Assembly: GCA_964499365.1 (NCBI GenBank)
Contig: CAZCKU010000009.1
Location: forward strand, 62,001-126,000
Length of the DNA stretch: 64,000 nt
Source of the DNA: PALSA-1316 sp964499365
Lineage (GTDB): Bacteria; Nitrospirota; Thermodesulfovibrionia; Thermodesulfovibrionales; UBA6898
Direction: 5' to 3'
In this document: positions 8,343 to 16,643 of the stretch, in pieces
How the letters are laid out: each line of letters starts with the position of its first letter
Position numbering within the stretch: the first letter of the stretch is position 1
Position numbers and translations under genes: made by a program
Notes under the pieces: model-generated
What the model was told of the DNA's origin: nothing
What the model saw: the letters and a program-made list of their open reading frames with translations, nothing else
Databases searched by the model: none

Positions 8343-10745
8343 ATGCAACGAAGTCTGAATCTCAGAAGCAAACACTTTATGTTCGGTGCACTGATGTTAT
8401 TGATCGCTGCATCACTCTTTGGATGCGGCGGCGGGGACGACGGGGCAACAGGACCGCAGGGTCCTGAAGGACCGCAGGGGCCTCCAGGACCGGCTGGTAC
8501 CGTGAATATGGCCACCATAAGCGCCGCTGGAATGAAGGACCTCAGGCTAGTCGGCGAGGTCACAAGCGTGACGATCGCAAGCCCGCCTGTTGTCAACTTT
8601 ACCGTGACCAATATCGACGGCCTTGGTGTCACAGGACTCGGAGCAAAGAATGTTGCGGGGACATCCCTCAACTATCTGCGCTTCACCATTGCCAAGCTTG
8701 TGCCCGGCACTGCCGGCGGACCTGACGAGTGGGTCAATTATATGGTAACAGCCACCTCCAGGCCGACCACCGAAAACACCGGAACAATCGTTGACCACGG
8801 AAACGGCTCTTATACCTATACCTTTGTCAAGAATATAACAGATCCGGCCCAGACGGGAGGCGTCACCTACCAGCCGACACTCACCCATCGTCTGGCCATT
8901 CAGCTTTCAGGCAGCATACCCGGCAGCGCACCTGCCATCTCGATTCCTGAACCGATTAATATCATTCATGACTTCGTGCCTGCGGGCGGACCGGTAACCA
9001 CGACCCGTGAGATCACGATCCCGACAGCCTGCAACGACTGCCACGGCAAGATAGGTATAACCACCCCCCATGGCGGCAGGGTCGATACGAGATACTGCGT
9101 GGTCTGCCACAATGAGCAGCGCGCCATCGGACGCACCGAGGCCGCAACCACGGCAACCGGTTACAGCGGCTTAACCTATATGATCGACGGCAAGGCGGTC
9201 GGAAACTTCGTCTCCATGGTCCACAGGATCCATATGGGCAACAAACTGACCAAGACAGGCTACGACTATGCAGACGTCCTCTTCAATGACGTCACCTATC
9301 CGCAGGACCAGAGGAACTGCCGCAAGTGCCACAGGGCAACCCCTGCGACTCCCCAGGCAGACAACTGGATGACCAGGCCGAGCCGCGTGGCCTGCGGTGC
9401 CTGCCATGACAACGTGAACTTTGCAACAGGGGCCAACCATCTCGGCGGTGCAAGGACCGATGACACCCAGTGCCAGGCTTGTCATACTGCCGCTGATATC
9501 GAGGGATACCATATCACCGAGATCGCGACCCAGTTCAACCCGAACGTACCTGCAGGCGCGGTCAACTTCAAGTATGAAGTCAGCAGCCTTACGGTTAATG
9601 CAAGCAACCAGCCGGTGATCAAGTTCCGCATCCTCTCAGGAGTCGGGACGGCAACCAAGACACCGGTGACGTTCCCTGCCTTTACAACCGGCGCAACAAC
9701 GCTGCTGCCCGGCTTTACCGGCAGCCCGAGCTTCCTGGTCGCCTTTGCACTTCCGCAGGACGGCATTACGACCATGATTGATTTCAACAATCTTGGCAAA
9801 ACTGCTGCCCAGCCTGCCAGTGTATCTATTCTCAATGTCTGGAACGGCACGCAGGGTACCCTGACCGGTCCGGACAGCACCGGGAATTACACGGCCACGC
9901 TGACCTCAGCCGCTTCTGCATTCCCCGCCGGAGCCAAGCTGCGCACCGTGGCCCTCCAGGGTTACTTCACCCAGGTGAGCCCGGCAGTCGCGCGTCACAC
10001 CATCTCTGCTGTTGCGAACGTGAGCGGAGAGGCACGGCGTTCCGTTGTCGATCCGATCAAGTGCGGAAACTGCCACGAGTGGTTTGAGGGCCACGGCGGC
10101 AACCGCGTCATCGGGGCAGAGACAACAGGCACGATCGTCTGCACACTCTGTCATGTTCCGAACCTCACGACCAGCGGCCGCGGCGGAAACCCGGCCAATA
10201 TGTCGGCTGCTGACAAGGCGAGGATGACTGCTGATGGATACAACCCGGAAAATCCGGCTACCTATCCTGAGGCAACAGACAACTTCAAGGACATGATCCA
10301 CGGTATCCATGCATCACACTTCCGTGGCGAGGAGTTCCCGTTCCAGTTCGTCCGCGACAGGGGCACAAGCGGACTCTACTACTACAACTGGAGCGAGGTG
10401 AAGTTCCCCGGCGTTCTGAACGAGTGTCTCACCTGTCACAAGCCGGGCACATTCAGCACCATACCTGCCAATGCCCTGTCGACTGCCATCATCACGCAGG
10501 GTGCAGCAGGGTCGACCGTTGCCCAGGCCCGTGCGAGCGTGCCTAACGCAAACGACATCGTATCGACACCGTGGTCTTCAACCTGTGCCCACTGCCATGC
10601 CTCTGCCAATGCAGCGGCGCATATGGCACAGAACGGCGGACTGCTGAATGTCCCCCGCAGCACCACGACGGGGTACACCGGCGAGCAGTGCGGCATCTGC
10701 CACAGCGCCGGCAAGGTGGCCGATATAACCACCATTCACAAGTAG
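8343..10745 (+). CDS. OmcA/MtrC-family decaheme c-type cytochrome lipoprotein
   Basis: An 800-residue outer-surface cytochrome. The signal peptide ends in the lipobox LFGC (Cys28), so it should be lipid-anchored. Directly after the Cys comes a short collagen-like stretch of about six G-x-y triplets (GPQGPEGPQGPPGPAG). Ten CxxCH heme motifs are present: CNDCH, CVVCH, CRKCH, CGACH and CQACH in the first half, CGNCH, CTLCH, CLTCH, CAHCH and CGICH in the second. The two five-heme groups are separated by beta-rich sequence, the OmcA/MtrC layout. Its likely job is electron exchange with extracellular acceptors. It is followed by a terminator, then by barrel and cytochrome genes in the same direction. 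Confidence 0.93.
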   Translation: MQRSLNLRSKHFMFGALMLLIAASLFGCGGGDDGATGPQGPEGPQGPPGPAGTVNMATISAAGMKDLRLVGEVTSVTIASPPVVNFTVTNIDGLGVTGLGAKNVAGTSLNYLRFTIAKLVPGTAGGPDEWVNYMVTATSRPTTENTGTIVDHGNGSYTYTFVKNITDPAQTGGVTYQPTLTHRLAIQLSGSIPGSAPAISIPEPINIIHDFVPAGGPVTTTREITIPTACNDCHGKIGITTPHGGRVDTRYCVVCHNEQRAIGRTEAATTATGYSGLTYMIDGKAVGNFVSMVHRIHMGNKLTKTGYDYADVLFNDVTYPQDQRNCRKCHRATPATPQADNWMTRPSRVACGACHDNVNFATGANHLGGARTDDTQCQACHTAADIEGYHITEIATQFNPNVPAGAVNFKYEVSSLTVNASNQPVIKFRILSGVGTATKTPVTFPAFTTGATTLLPGFTGSPSFLVAFALPQDGITTMIDFNNLGKTAAQPASVSILNVWNGTQGTLTGPDSTGNYTATLTSAASAFPAGAKLRTVALQGYFTQVSPAVARHTISAVANVSGEARRSVVDPIKCGNCHEWFEGHGGNRVIGAETTGTIVCTLCHVPNLTTSGRGGNPANMSAADKARMTADGYNPENPATYPEATDNFKDMIHGIHASHFRGEEFPFQFVRDRGTSGLYYYNWSEVKFPGVLNECLTCHKPGTFSTIPANALSTAIITQGAAGSTVAQARASVPNANDIVSTPWSSTCAHCHASANAAAHMAQNGGLLNVPRSTTTGYTGEQCGICHSAGKVADITTIHK

Positions 10746-10770
10746 GAGTTCGGTCATCGTAATCGACCAG

Positions 10771-10804
10771 TTACCGCCGGGGTTTAGAACAATCCCGGCG
10801 GTAA
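10771..10804 (+). repeat. Perfect 11-bp inverted repeat after decaheme gene
   Basis: TTACCGCCGGG at 10771-10781 pairs exactly with CCCGGCGGTAA at 10794-10804. No T-run follows. It sits 26 bases after the stop codon and 23 bases before a real terminator, so it may be an mRNA-stabilising hairpin. Confidence 0.7.
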
Positions 10805-10827
10805 CCTTCAGAGCGTACCACAAGAAG

Positions 10828-10854
10828 GCGGACCCGAACGGGTCCGCTTTTTTT
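10828..10854 (+). terminator. Rho-independent terminator after decaheme cytochrome gene
   Basis: GCGGACCC and GGGTCCGC form an 8-bp stem with a GAAC loop, followed by seven Ts (10848-10854). It should separate the first cytochrome gene from the barrel/cytochrome operon downstream. Confidence 0.9.
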
Positions 10855-11123
10855 ATACGGCTGATGACAGCCCGGGGGATGAAAAAAAAGTTGCAAAAGG
10901 GAACAATTCATATTACAGTTGTAATAACTTTCAATATTATTTAAAATCAAACGGTTTGCTTGATATTGACGGTATTTGGAGACAATGAATCTGTCTTAAC
11001 GCAGCATTGCCTGAATTCATAAACGCAATAGAGATTCTCAGGGAAAAAATTGACAGGAAAGGGGTGGTATAAAATCTCTGATGTTGCCGAACAAACTATC
11101 AAGGGACATGAAAGGAGGATTCA
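10855..11123 (+). other. A+T-rich upstream region with palindrome
   Basis: No gene is visible. ATTACA-GT-TGTAAT at 10912-10925 is a 6-bp-arm palindrome that could be an operator. TTGACA at 11050-11055 is followed by TATAAAAT at 11068-11075, but the spacing is too short for a standard sigma70 promoter. AAAGGAGG precedes the next start codon. The region probably carries the promoter of the barrel/cytochrome operon. Confidence 0.4.
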
Positions 11124-12347
11124 ATGCAGTGTAAGATGCGATGGACGTATTTGATTGCTATGCTGTTTGTATTGGCACTAGCGCTGCCAGCATCTGCCAC
11201 ATCGGAACCGGTCAAGGTCAGCGGATCGACACAGTTCCTGTGGGGGGATGACCTGACAGGGGATAGCCAGGCTACGATCGCACAGTATCTGCGGTTCAGC
11301 TACAGCCCGGAGAAAAAGAATTTTTCGGCTGCAGGCTATGGGAGATTCACCAAGGACATTGAACACGGGTCGATCAGGGACAACAATTTCAACGTGAGGC
11401 TCTATTACCTCTACCTCGATTACAGCCCGATAGAACAGCTCTCGATGAGGCTGGGAAGGCAGTTTGTAAACTTTTCTGCCGGCTCATCACTGATGGACGG
11501 TGCAACCGTCAATGTCAACAAGATCGGCCCGCTGGGCGTAACCGTTGCCGCAGGACGCGACATTGTTTACAGCCTGGACTCAGAGACGTCGAGACCCGGC
11601 AATGTCTTCGCCGGCATCGACATTCACCTTCAGGACGTAAAGAATACCCAGCTGGGTGTCAGCTATGTCAGGAAATATGACCAGAAGGACCTCAGCCGCG
11701 AGGAGTTCGGCATGAACTTCAGGTATATCTACAAGTGGGTCAGTCCCTATGCAGAGCTGAGGTACGACCGCCTCTCAAAGGCCTTCGATGAGGCCACCAT
11801 GGGCATCGACTTCTTCCCGATGAACAACCTGTCGGTGAAGGCTGAGTTCTATCATTCCTACCCGACCTTTGATTCCACGTCTATCTTCAGTGTTTTCGCC
11901 GTGGACAAATTCAGGGAATACCTCCTGAGCGCCGAATACAGCCTGCCGAAGGCCCCGGTCAGCATCTTTGGCCAGTACAAAAGACAGACGTATGAGGACG
12001 ACTCCAATGCCGATGTCTTTGCCGTAGGAGCCAGGTTCTTCCCGAATGATAAACTGACGCTCAGCGCGTCGGTCGACTATCGCCACGGCTATGAGGACAA
12101 AGACTGGGGCTTCGAGGTCATGGGCGATTATAGGATCAACAAGAAGTTCCTTGTGGCGGCAGGGATGCAGCACAATGCCTACCAGAGGCCTGATGACGAC
12201 GGCAACAGGTCCGCTCAGCGGTACTGGGTCGGCGGCAAGTGGCAGGCAACGCAGAACATGGGCGTTACCGCACGGCTGGAAGGCAATGCCAATGAAACCT
12301 TCAGCCACCGCTGGCTCGGTCGCCTGGCGCTGGACTGGAACCTATAG
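11124..12347 (+). CDS. Outer-membrane beta-barrel (porin-like) protein
   Basis: A 407-residue secreted protein with a signal peptide ending near ASA (about residue 25). The rest is repeated amphipathic beta-strands rich in alternating aromatic residues (LYYLYLDYSP, YAELRYDRLS, VGARFFPNDKLTLSASVDYRHGY), ending in the aromatic-containing LALDWNL as outer-membrane barrels do. It is shorter than MtrB/PioB (about 650-700 residues) and lacks their N-terminal CxxC. Its position between cytochrome genes suggests it is the pore of an electron conduit. That role is inferred from context. AAAGGAGG gives a clear start. Confidence 0.82.
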   Translation: MQCKMRWTYLIAMLFVLALALPASATSEPVKVSGSTQFLWGDDLTGDSQATIAQYLRFSYSPEKKNFSAAGYGRFTKDIEHGSIRDNNFNVRLYYLYLDYSPIEQLSMRLGRQFVNFSAGSSLMDGATVNVNKIGPLGVTVAAGRDIVYSLDSETSRPGNVFAGIDIHLQDVKNTQLGVSYVRKYDQKDLSREEFGMNFRYIYKWVSPYAELRYDRLSKAFDEATMGIDFFPMNNLSVKAEFYHSYPTFDSTSIFSVFAVDKFREYLLSAEYSLPKAPVSIFGQYKRQTYEDDSNADVFAVGARFFPNDKLTLSASVDYRHGYEDKDWGFEVMGDYRINKKFLVAAGMQHNAYQRPDDDGNRSAQRYWVGGKWQATQNMGVTARLEGNANETFSHRWLGRLALDWNL

Positions 12348-12360
12348 GAAAGGAGGGACA

Positions 12361-13131
12361 ATGACAAAAAGAATATACATACTGACGATAATGGCTGTAT
12401 TGCTCGGCCTGGTCGCCTTTGCCTGGGCTGCCACGTCTCACAAGGACTTTGCCGAAATGAAGATGAAGGATTGCGCAGAATGCCATCAATCATCGGGAGC
12501 AAGGCTGAATCACGGCGAATTCTGGGTCAAAGAGCATAAGCTTGCGGCCAACAACCAGGAAAACAACTGCAAAGACTGCCACCAGCAGTCCTTCTGCCTT
12601 GACTGCCACAAGGGAGGCGGCATCGACAGCAGCCTGCATGTCTCGAACTCCGGCGCCGACTATATGCCGAGCACACACCGGACAGACTTCAGGGAGCTGC
12701 ATCCCCTGAAGGCCAGGGAAGACGGCAGGTCCTGTCTGCGCTGTCACGACAGCAAACGGTTCTGCACCGAGTGCCACAGCAAATTCAAACGGGACGACCT
12801 GCAGGTTTTGTCCCACAGAAGGGGCTGGACCGACCTTGACCTGAAGGCAGGCGGGCCGAACCATTCGCTCTTCACGACGGCCATGTGCCAGGCCTGCCAC
12901 AACAACAGCATCCTGCCCAAGAACCAGTGGTCGGGTGAACATGCCAGGGAGGCCCGCAAGAACCTTGCTACCTGCCAGACCTGCCATTCCGACGGCGTTG
13001 TCTGTATGAAATGCCACAGCGCGGTCAGCGGCCTGAAGATCAACCCTCACCCGAGGAACTGGTCGAAGATCTCGGGCAGACTGAGAAGCGCAAGCAATAA
13101 CAGAACGTGCGTTAAATGTCATCTAAACTAA
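12361..13131 (+). CDS. Nonaheme periplasmic c-type cytochrome
   Basis: A 256-residue protein with a cleavable signal peptide (cut after about AWA, residue 23). Nine CxxCH motifs are present: CAECH, CKDCH, CLDCH, CLRCH, CTECH, CQACH, CQTCH, CMKCH and CVKCH. There is almost no other domain, so it is a heme wire. It starts 13 bases after the barrel gene behind AAAGGAGGG and ends 17 bases before the next cytochrome gene. By position and size it is the MtrA-like candidate that would carry electrons through or up to the barrel. No membrane anchor is visible. Confidence 0.92.
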   Translation: MTKRIYILTIMAVLLGLVAFAWAATSHKDFAEMKMKDCAECHQSSGARLNHGEFWVKEHKLAANNQENNCKDCHQQSFCLDCHKGGGIDSSLHVSNSGADYMPSTHRTDFRELHPLKAREDGRSCLRCHDSKRFCTECHSKFKRDDLQVLSHRRGWTDLDLKAGGPNHSLFTTAMCQACHNNSILPKNQWSGEHAREARKNLATCQTCHSDGVVCMKCHSAVSGLKINPHPRNWSKISGRLRSASNNRTCVKCHLN

Positions 13132-13148
13132 TAAGGAGGAACTAGAAC

Positions 13149-15026
13149 ATGGTAAAACGATTCATGAGTATAAGTTTATGCATCATGGCACTGGTCGCGC
13201 TGCCGTTCATCGCGGGCTGCGGCTCGGGCACAAAAGAAGGATCCACGCAAGTGACTGTTGAAGAGCCCGGATTAACAGGTGTTGCGACCTGCAGCAACTG
13301 TCATCCGATCCAGACGTTGGACTGGAAAGACGGCGGGCATACAAACAGAAACGATATGCCGACGTTTGCTATGATCGGGGCGGTCGGAAGCTCTGAATGC
13401 AGAGAATGCCACGACCCGAATGACGAAGGAAGATCGATGAACGAAGTCCTCGGCGGAAACTTTAATGCGAGACCGGTCAACGGGTGCGAGACCTGCCACG
13501 GCAACGGCGGCAACCACTTTGGTCTTGGCCCGATTACCAAGTACCGCGTAGCGTCATCGACGGTCGGGGGAAGCCAGTTCAACACCTGTAATACCTGCCA
13601 CAGGCTCCTCGACAAGACAACAGGTGCTCCCATGCCGGCGGGTCAGCATGCCACGAATACCATGCAGTTGAACCACCTTGGAACAGCGGGCAGCTGGACA
13701 GGGCCGGGAGGAATCAATGTAAACAATATCACGGGTTATGCCATAGACCCGAAGAACAACCATGCCTGCTCGAACTGCCACAACCCGCACAAGGTCAATA
13801 TAGAGATCAACAAACAGTGGAACGCCTCCCGTCATGCTGACAGGACAGCAGCAGGTGCCTGGGCACACTACAACTGGAGTCAGAGGGCAGACTGCCAGCG
13901 CTGCCATACTGCATCAGGCTATGCAGCCTTTGCAACCAAGAATGAGGCCGGACTGCCCTATGTAGCTGCCACCGATGCACCGATCAAGGGAAGCACAACC
14001 TGGAAGCCGGAGATGCTCGCCTGCAACGGCTGCCATACCACCAACTATGATGGCGGGTTGAGAAACCCCAAGGCCATCAAGGCCGAGTACTCGGGAGGAG
14101 CAGCCTCTTTTCAGTTCCCGGATGTCGGCAATTCGAACATCTGTATGGCCTGCCATACCGGTCGTGAAAACGGTGACACCATTAAGGCGAGCACCGGCAC
14201 CTTCACCAATCTCGGGTTTATCAACTCTCATTATCTGACTGCAGGGTCAATGATCTTTACCGCAGGCGGGTATGAGTACGCCGGTAGGGACTACACCAGC
14301 GTCGCGTCTTACAGACATGACGACATCGGCATGGACAACTATCGGGAAACAGGGACCCAGGGACCTTGCGTCGCCTGCCATATGTCCTTCAACACCGACG
14401 GAAAGAAACATACCTTCCTGCCGGTCGTTGCAGAGCGGAATGACCCGAACAATATCCATAAGATTACGCGGGTCACGGCAATCGCCAGCACGGTCTGCGC
14501 AAAATGCCATGACGACATGACCCCTGCGTTGATGGAAGAACAGCGCGAACTGCTGCATGAATCAATGCAGGCCTTCGCGGCGGAACTCAACAACCGCGGT
14601 ATCTTCTTCGGTGAGGCCTATCCCTACTTCTACACAACAGCCTTCGATGCGGCCTATGTTGAGACTGGCGCCTGCAGCAAGAATACTGCTGTCAGGAACT
14701 GGCAGCTGGGCGGCACAACGGCCTTTACGTACAATGCAGCGACAAAGGTCTGTACCCCTTCCGTGGGCGTGGCAGGTGCTGCCGGCTCCGGGAAGGATGT
14801 TATGGGTGCAGCCTTCAACTTCAACATCATCGAGCACGATCCCGGATCATTCGTGCATAACCGGCGCTATGTACGCAGGCTTATCTACGATTCGATCGAC
14901 TACCTGGATGATGGAATCCTGAACGATTCGGTCAACGCAACGCTGAACGGACCGCTCCACGCCGGGAAGCCGTACCAGGCAGGTGCACGGTCTTACATTC
15001 TCAGCTCTACCGGCGGACGTCGCTAG
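13149..15026 (+). CDS. Decaheme c-type cytochrome lipoprotein
   Basis: A 625-residue protein with signal peptide and lipobox IAGC (Cys24). Ten CxxCH motifs are spread through residues about 50-460: CSNCH, CRECH, CETCH, CNTCH, CSNCH, CQRCH, CNGCH, CMACH, CVACH and CAKCH. The C-terminal 150 residues have no heme and end in a segment with HDPGSFVHNRRYVRRLIYDS, which resembles the tail of Geobacter outer-surface cytochromes as I remember them. It is the last gene before a terminator. Likely role: surface-exposed terminal electron carrier of the conduit. Confidence 0.9.
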   Translation: MVKRFMSISLCIMALVALPFIAGCGSGTKEGSTQVTVEEPGLTGVATCSNCHPIQTLDWKDGGHTNRNDMPTFAMIGAVGSSECRECHDPNDEGRSMNEVLGGNFNARPVNGCETCHGNGGNHFGLGPITKYRVASSTVGGSQFNTCNTCHRLLDKTTGAPMPAGQHATNTMQLNHLGTAGSWTGPGGINVNNITGYAIDPKNNHACSNCHNPHKVNIEINKQWNASRHADRTAAGAWAHYNWSQRADCQRCHTASGYAAFATKNEAGLPYVAATDAPIKGSTTWKPEMLACNGCHTTNYDGGLRNPKAIKAEYSGGAASFQFPDVGNSNICMACHTGRENGDTIKASTGTFTNLGFINSHYLTAGSMIFTAGGYEYAGRDYTSVASYRHDDIGMDNYRETGTQGPCVACHMSFNTDGKKHTFLPVVAERNDPNNIHKITRVTAIASTVCAKCHDDMTPALMEEQRELLHESMQAFAAELNNRGIFFGEAYPYFYTTAFDAAYVETGACSKNTAVRNWQLGGTTAFTYNAATKVCTPSVGVAGAAGSGKDVMGAAFNFNIIEHDPGSFVHNRRYVRRLIYDSIDYLDDGILNDSVNATLNGPLHAGKPYQAGARSYILSSTGGRR

Positions 15027-15049
15027 AGTATTGCCTTGGCAGTATACAG

Positions 15050-15078
15050 GGCCCCGGAGAAATCCGGGGCCTTTTTTT
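15050..15078 (+). terminator. Rho-independent terminator of cytochrome operon
   Basis: GGCCCCGGA and TCCGGGGCC form a perfect 9-bp stem with a GAAA tetraloop and seven Ts (15072-15078). It starts 24 bases after the decaheme stop codon. Confidence 0.95.
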
Positions 15079-15118
15079 ATCCACCATAATTCCCCCCAAA
15101 CTTTTATAATAATCCATC

Positions 15119-16378
15119 ATGAGAGATATGCTTGGCCGCGAACAGATCATCACCGCAGAGAACGCCCTTGATCTTGTGCTTCAGGGGCTTCCTGAAAAAA
15201 ACATACCTGCATCGTCCGTCGGGCTGGACGACGCGCCCGGAAGAATATTGGCGGAAGATATCGTTGCAGACGAGGACCTCCCGCCATTTGCCCGTTCCAC
15301 GGTCGACGGCTACGCTGTTACGGCTGCCGACACCTTCAGTGCGTCGGACACCATGCCGGCGTACCTGAACCTTTCCGGAGAGGTCTTTATGGGACAGGCG
15401 GCAGACATGCACCTGGCAAAGGGGTCTGCAGTGAAAATACCGACCGGGGGGATGCTCCCCCAGGGCTCCGATGCCGTTGTCATGCTGGAACATGTGCAGG
15501 CGGTCGATGCCGTCATGTTGGAGATCATGAAGGCAGTCGGCCCGGGGGAAAACGTCATACAACCCGGCGAGGATGCAAAAAAGGGGGCAGCCGTGCTGAG
15601 GAAGGGACGGAGGCTGCGTCCCCAGGATGTCGGGGCCTGTGCCGGTATCGGCATCACGACACTCCCGGTCTTCCATAAACCGGTCGTCTCTATCATCTCG
15701 ACAGGGGACGAGATCATCCCGGCAGCAGCAGCCCCGGAACCCGGGGAGATCCGGGACATAAACTCCTACCTGCTGAAGGCCATGATCTCGAATGCCGGGG
15801 GGACAGCAATAAGAAAGGGGATCTTCCGTGATGACTACGCCGCAATCCGCACTGCAGTCGAGGAAGCGCTGGAAGACTCTGACATGGTCCTGGTATCGGG
15901 CGGCACGTCGGTAGGGACGAAAGACCTCATCGCCGGCATCATCTCTGATATCGGCAACCCGGGACTCCTCTTCCACGGCGTCTCGCTCAAGCCGGGCAAG
16001 CCCCTTATCGGCGGCATCATGAGGGGGGTACCGGTCTTCGGCCTGCCGGGTCATCCTGCAGCTGTCGGCATCTGCTTCGAACTCTTCATCTTGCCGGTGC
16101 TGGAGCGGCTTGCCGGTCATGACGAGCCGCTGACCGGCCTTTTGAAACCCGTTGTCTTTGCACGGCTGACTAAAAACATCTCCTCGACGCAGGGGCGTGA
16201 AGAGCACGTACGGGTCATCCTTGAAAAAAGGCAGGACGGGCTCTGGGCAGTTCCGGTGATCAGCAAATCAGGGCTCGTCACCACCATGGTCCGGACAGAT
16301 GGGACCGTCGTCATTCCCCTGCATCAAAACGGTATCGAACAGGGAACCCTCGTAGAAGTCAGGCTCTTTAGATACTAA
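15119..16378 (+). CDS. moeA: Molybdopterin molybdotransferase MoeA
   Basis: A 419-residue enzyme of the last step of molybdenum cofactor synthesis, inserting Mo into adenylylated molybdopterin. Typical motifs are FARSTVDGYAV, IPTGGMLPQGSDAVVMLEHV, ISTGDEI, SGGTSVGTKD and LPGHPAA. A second ATG is three codons downstream; no clear Shine-Dalgarno separates the two. The last Tyr codon and the TAA stop (TACTAA) lie inside the left end of a MITE-like repeat, so the insertion may have changed the final residues. Confidence 0.95.
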   Translation: MRDMLGREQIITAENALDLVLQGLPEKNIPASSVGLDDAPGRILAEDIVADEDLPPFARSTVDGYAVTAADTFSASDTMPAYLNLSGEVFMGQAADMHLAKGSAVKIPTGGMLPQGSDAVVMLEHVQAVDAVMLEIMKAVGPGENVIQPGEDAKKGAAVLRKGRRLRPQDVGACAGIGITTLPVFHKPVVSIISTGDEIIPAAAAPEPGEIRDINSYLLKAMISNAGGTAIRKGIFRDDYAAIRTAVEEALEDSDMVLVSGGTSVGTKDLIAGIISDIGNPGLLFHGVSLKPGKPLIGGIMRGVPVFGLPGHPAAVGICFELFILPVLERLAGHDEPLTGLLKPVVFARLTKNISSTQGREEHVRVILEKRQDGLWAVPVISKSGLVTTMVRTDGTVVIPLHQNGIEQGTLVEVRLFRY

Positions 16379-16519
16379 AGTGTTCATAAGTATGAAAACA
16401 TTAAACGGAAAATCCCTCCTATCCTCCCTTTGCCAAAGGGAGGTATCATGCCCCTCTTTGGCAAAGAGGGGTGAGGGGAGATTTTTGAAAGTGTCAGCTT
16501 ACTTATGAACTTATTAGTA
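16373..16519. mobile_element. MITE-like palindromic element, copy 1
   Basis: A 147-bp non-coding element. Its ends TACTAAAGTGTTCATAAGT and ACTTATGAACTTATTAGTA are imperfect terminal inverted repeats (16 of 19 match). Inside are two perfect 10-bp-arm palindromes: CCTCCCTTTG-C-CAAAGGGAGG and CCCCTCTTTG-G-CAAAGAGGGG. A close second copy is at 38880-39047. Both copies are bordered by TA, consistent with insertion at TA dinucleotides as for IS630/Tc1-mariner elements. No transposase is present in the window. Confidence 0.8.
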
Positions 16520-16520
16520 C

Positions 16521-16643
16521 GACGGGTTCGTCAAGGGTTCGGAGGCAAGGCGCAGAAAATGAGGACTGAGGCGTACTTACTGGTACGTCGCAGTAACGAG
16601 TTTTGAAGCGCAACGCAGCATGCAGACCTGCGACAAACCCGTC
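16521..16643. repeat. Imperfect palindromic intergenic repeat abutting MITE copy 1
   Basis: GACGGGTTCGTC at 16521-16532 and GACAAACCCGTC at 16632-16643 are inverted (11 of 12 match). Between them GCGCAG...GGCGTAC and GTACGTC...GAAGCGC also pair imperfectly around 16575-16590. The whole 123 bp can fold as one long hairpin. It resembles high-copy intergenic palindromes of other genomes. Its right end touches the stop codon of the minus-strand HDOD gene. Confidence 0.6.

Noticed and set aside
10771..10804. 11-bp inverted repeat as the cytochrome gene terminator
   Set aside because: No T-run follows; the hairpin at 10828-10854 has one and is the better terminator.
16373..16519. MITE copy as a simple moeA terminator
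   Set aside because: The two-copy structure with matched terminal inverted repeats and TA borders, the second copy being upstream of a gene, fits a mobile element better; it may still end transcription.
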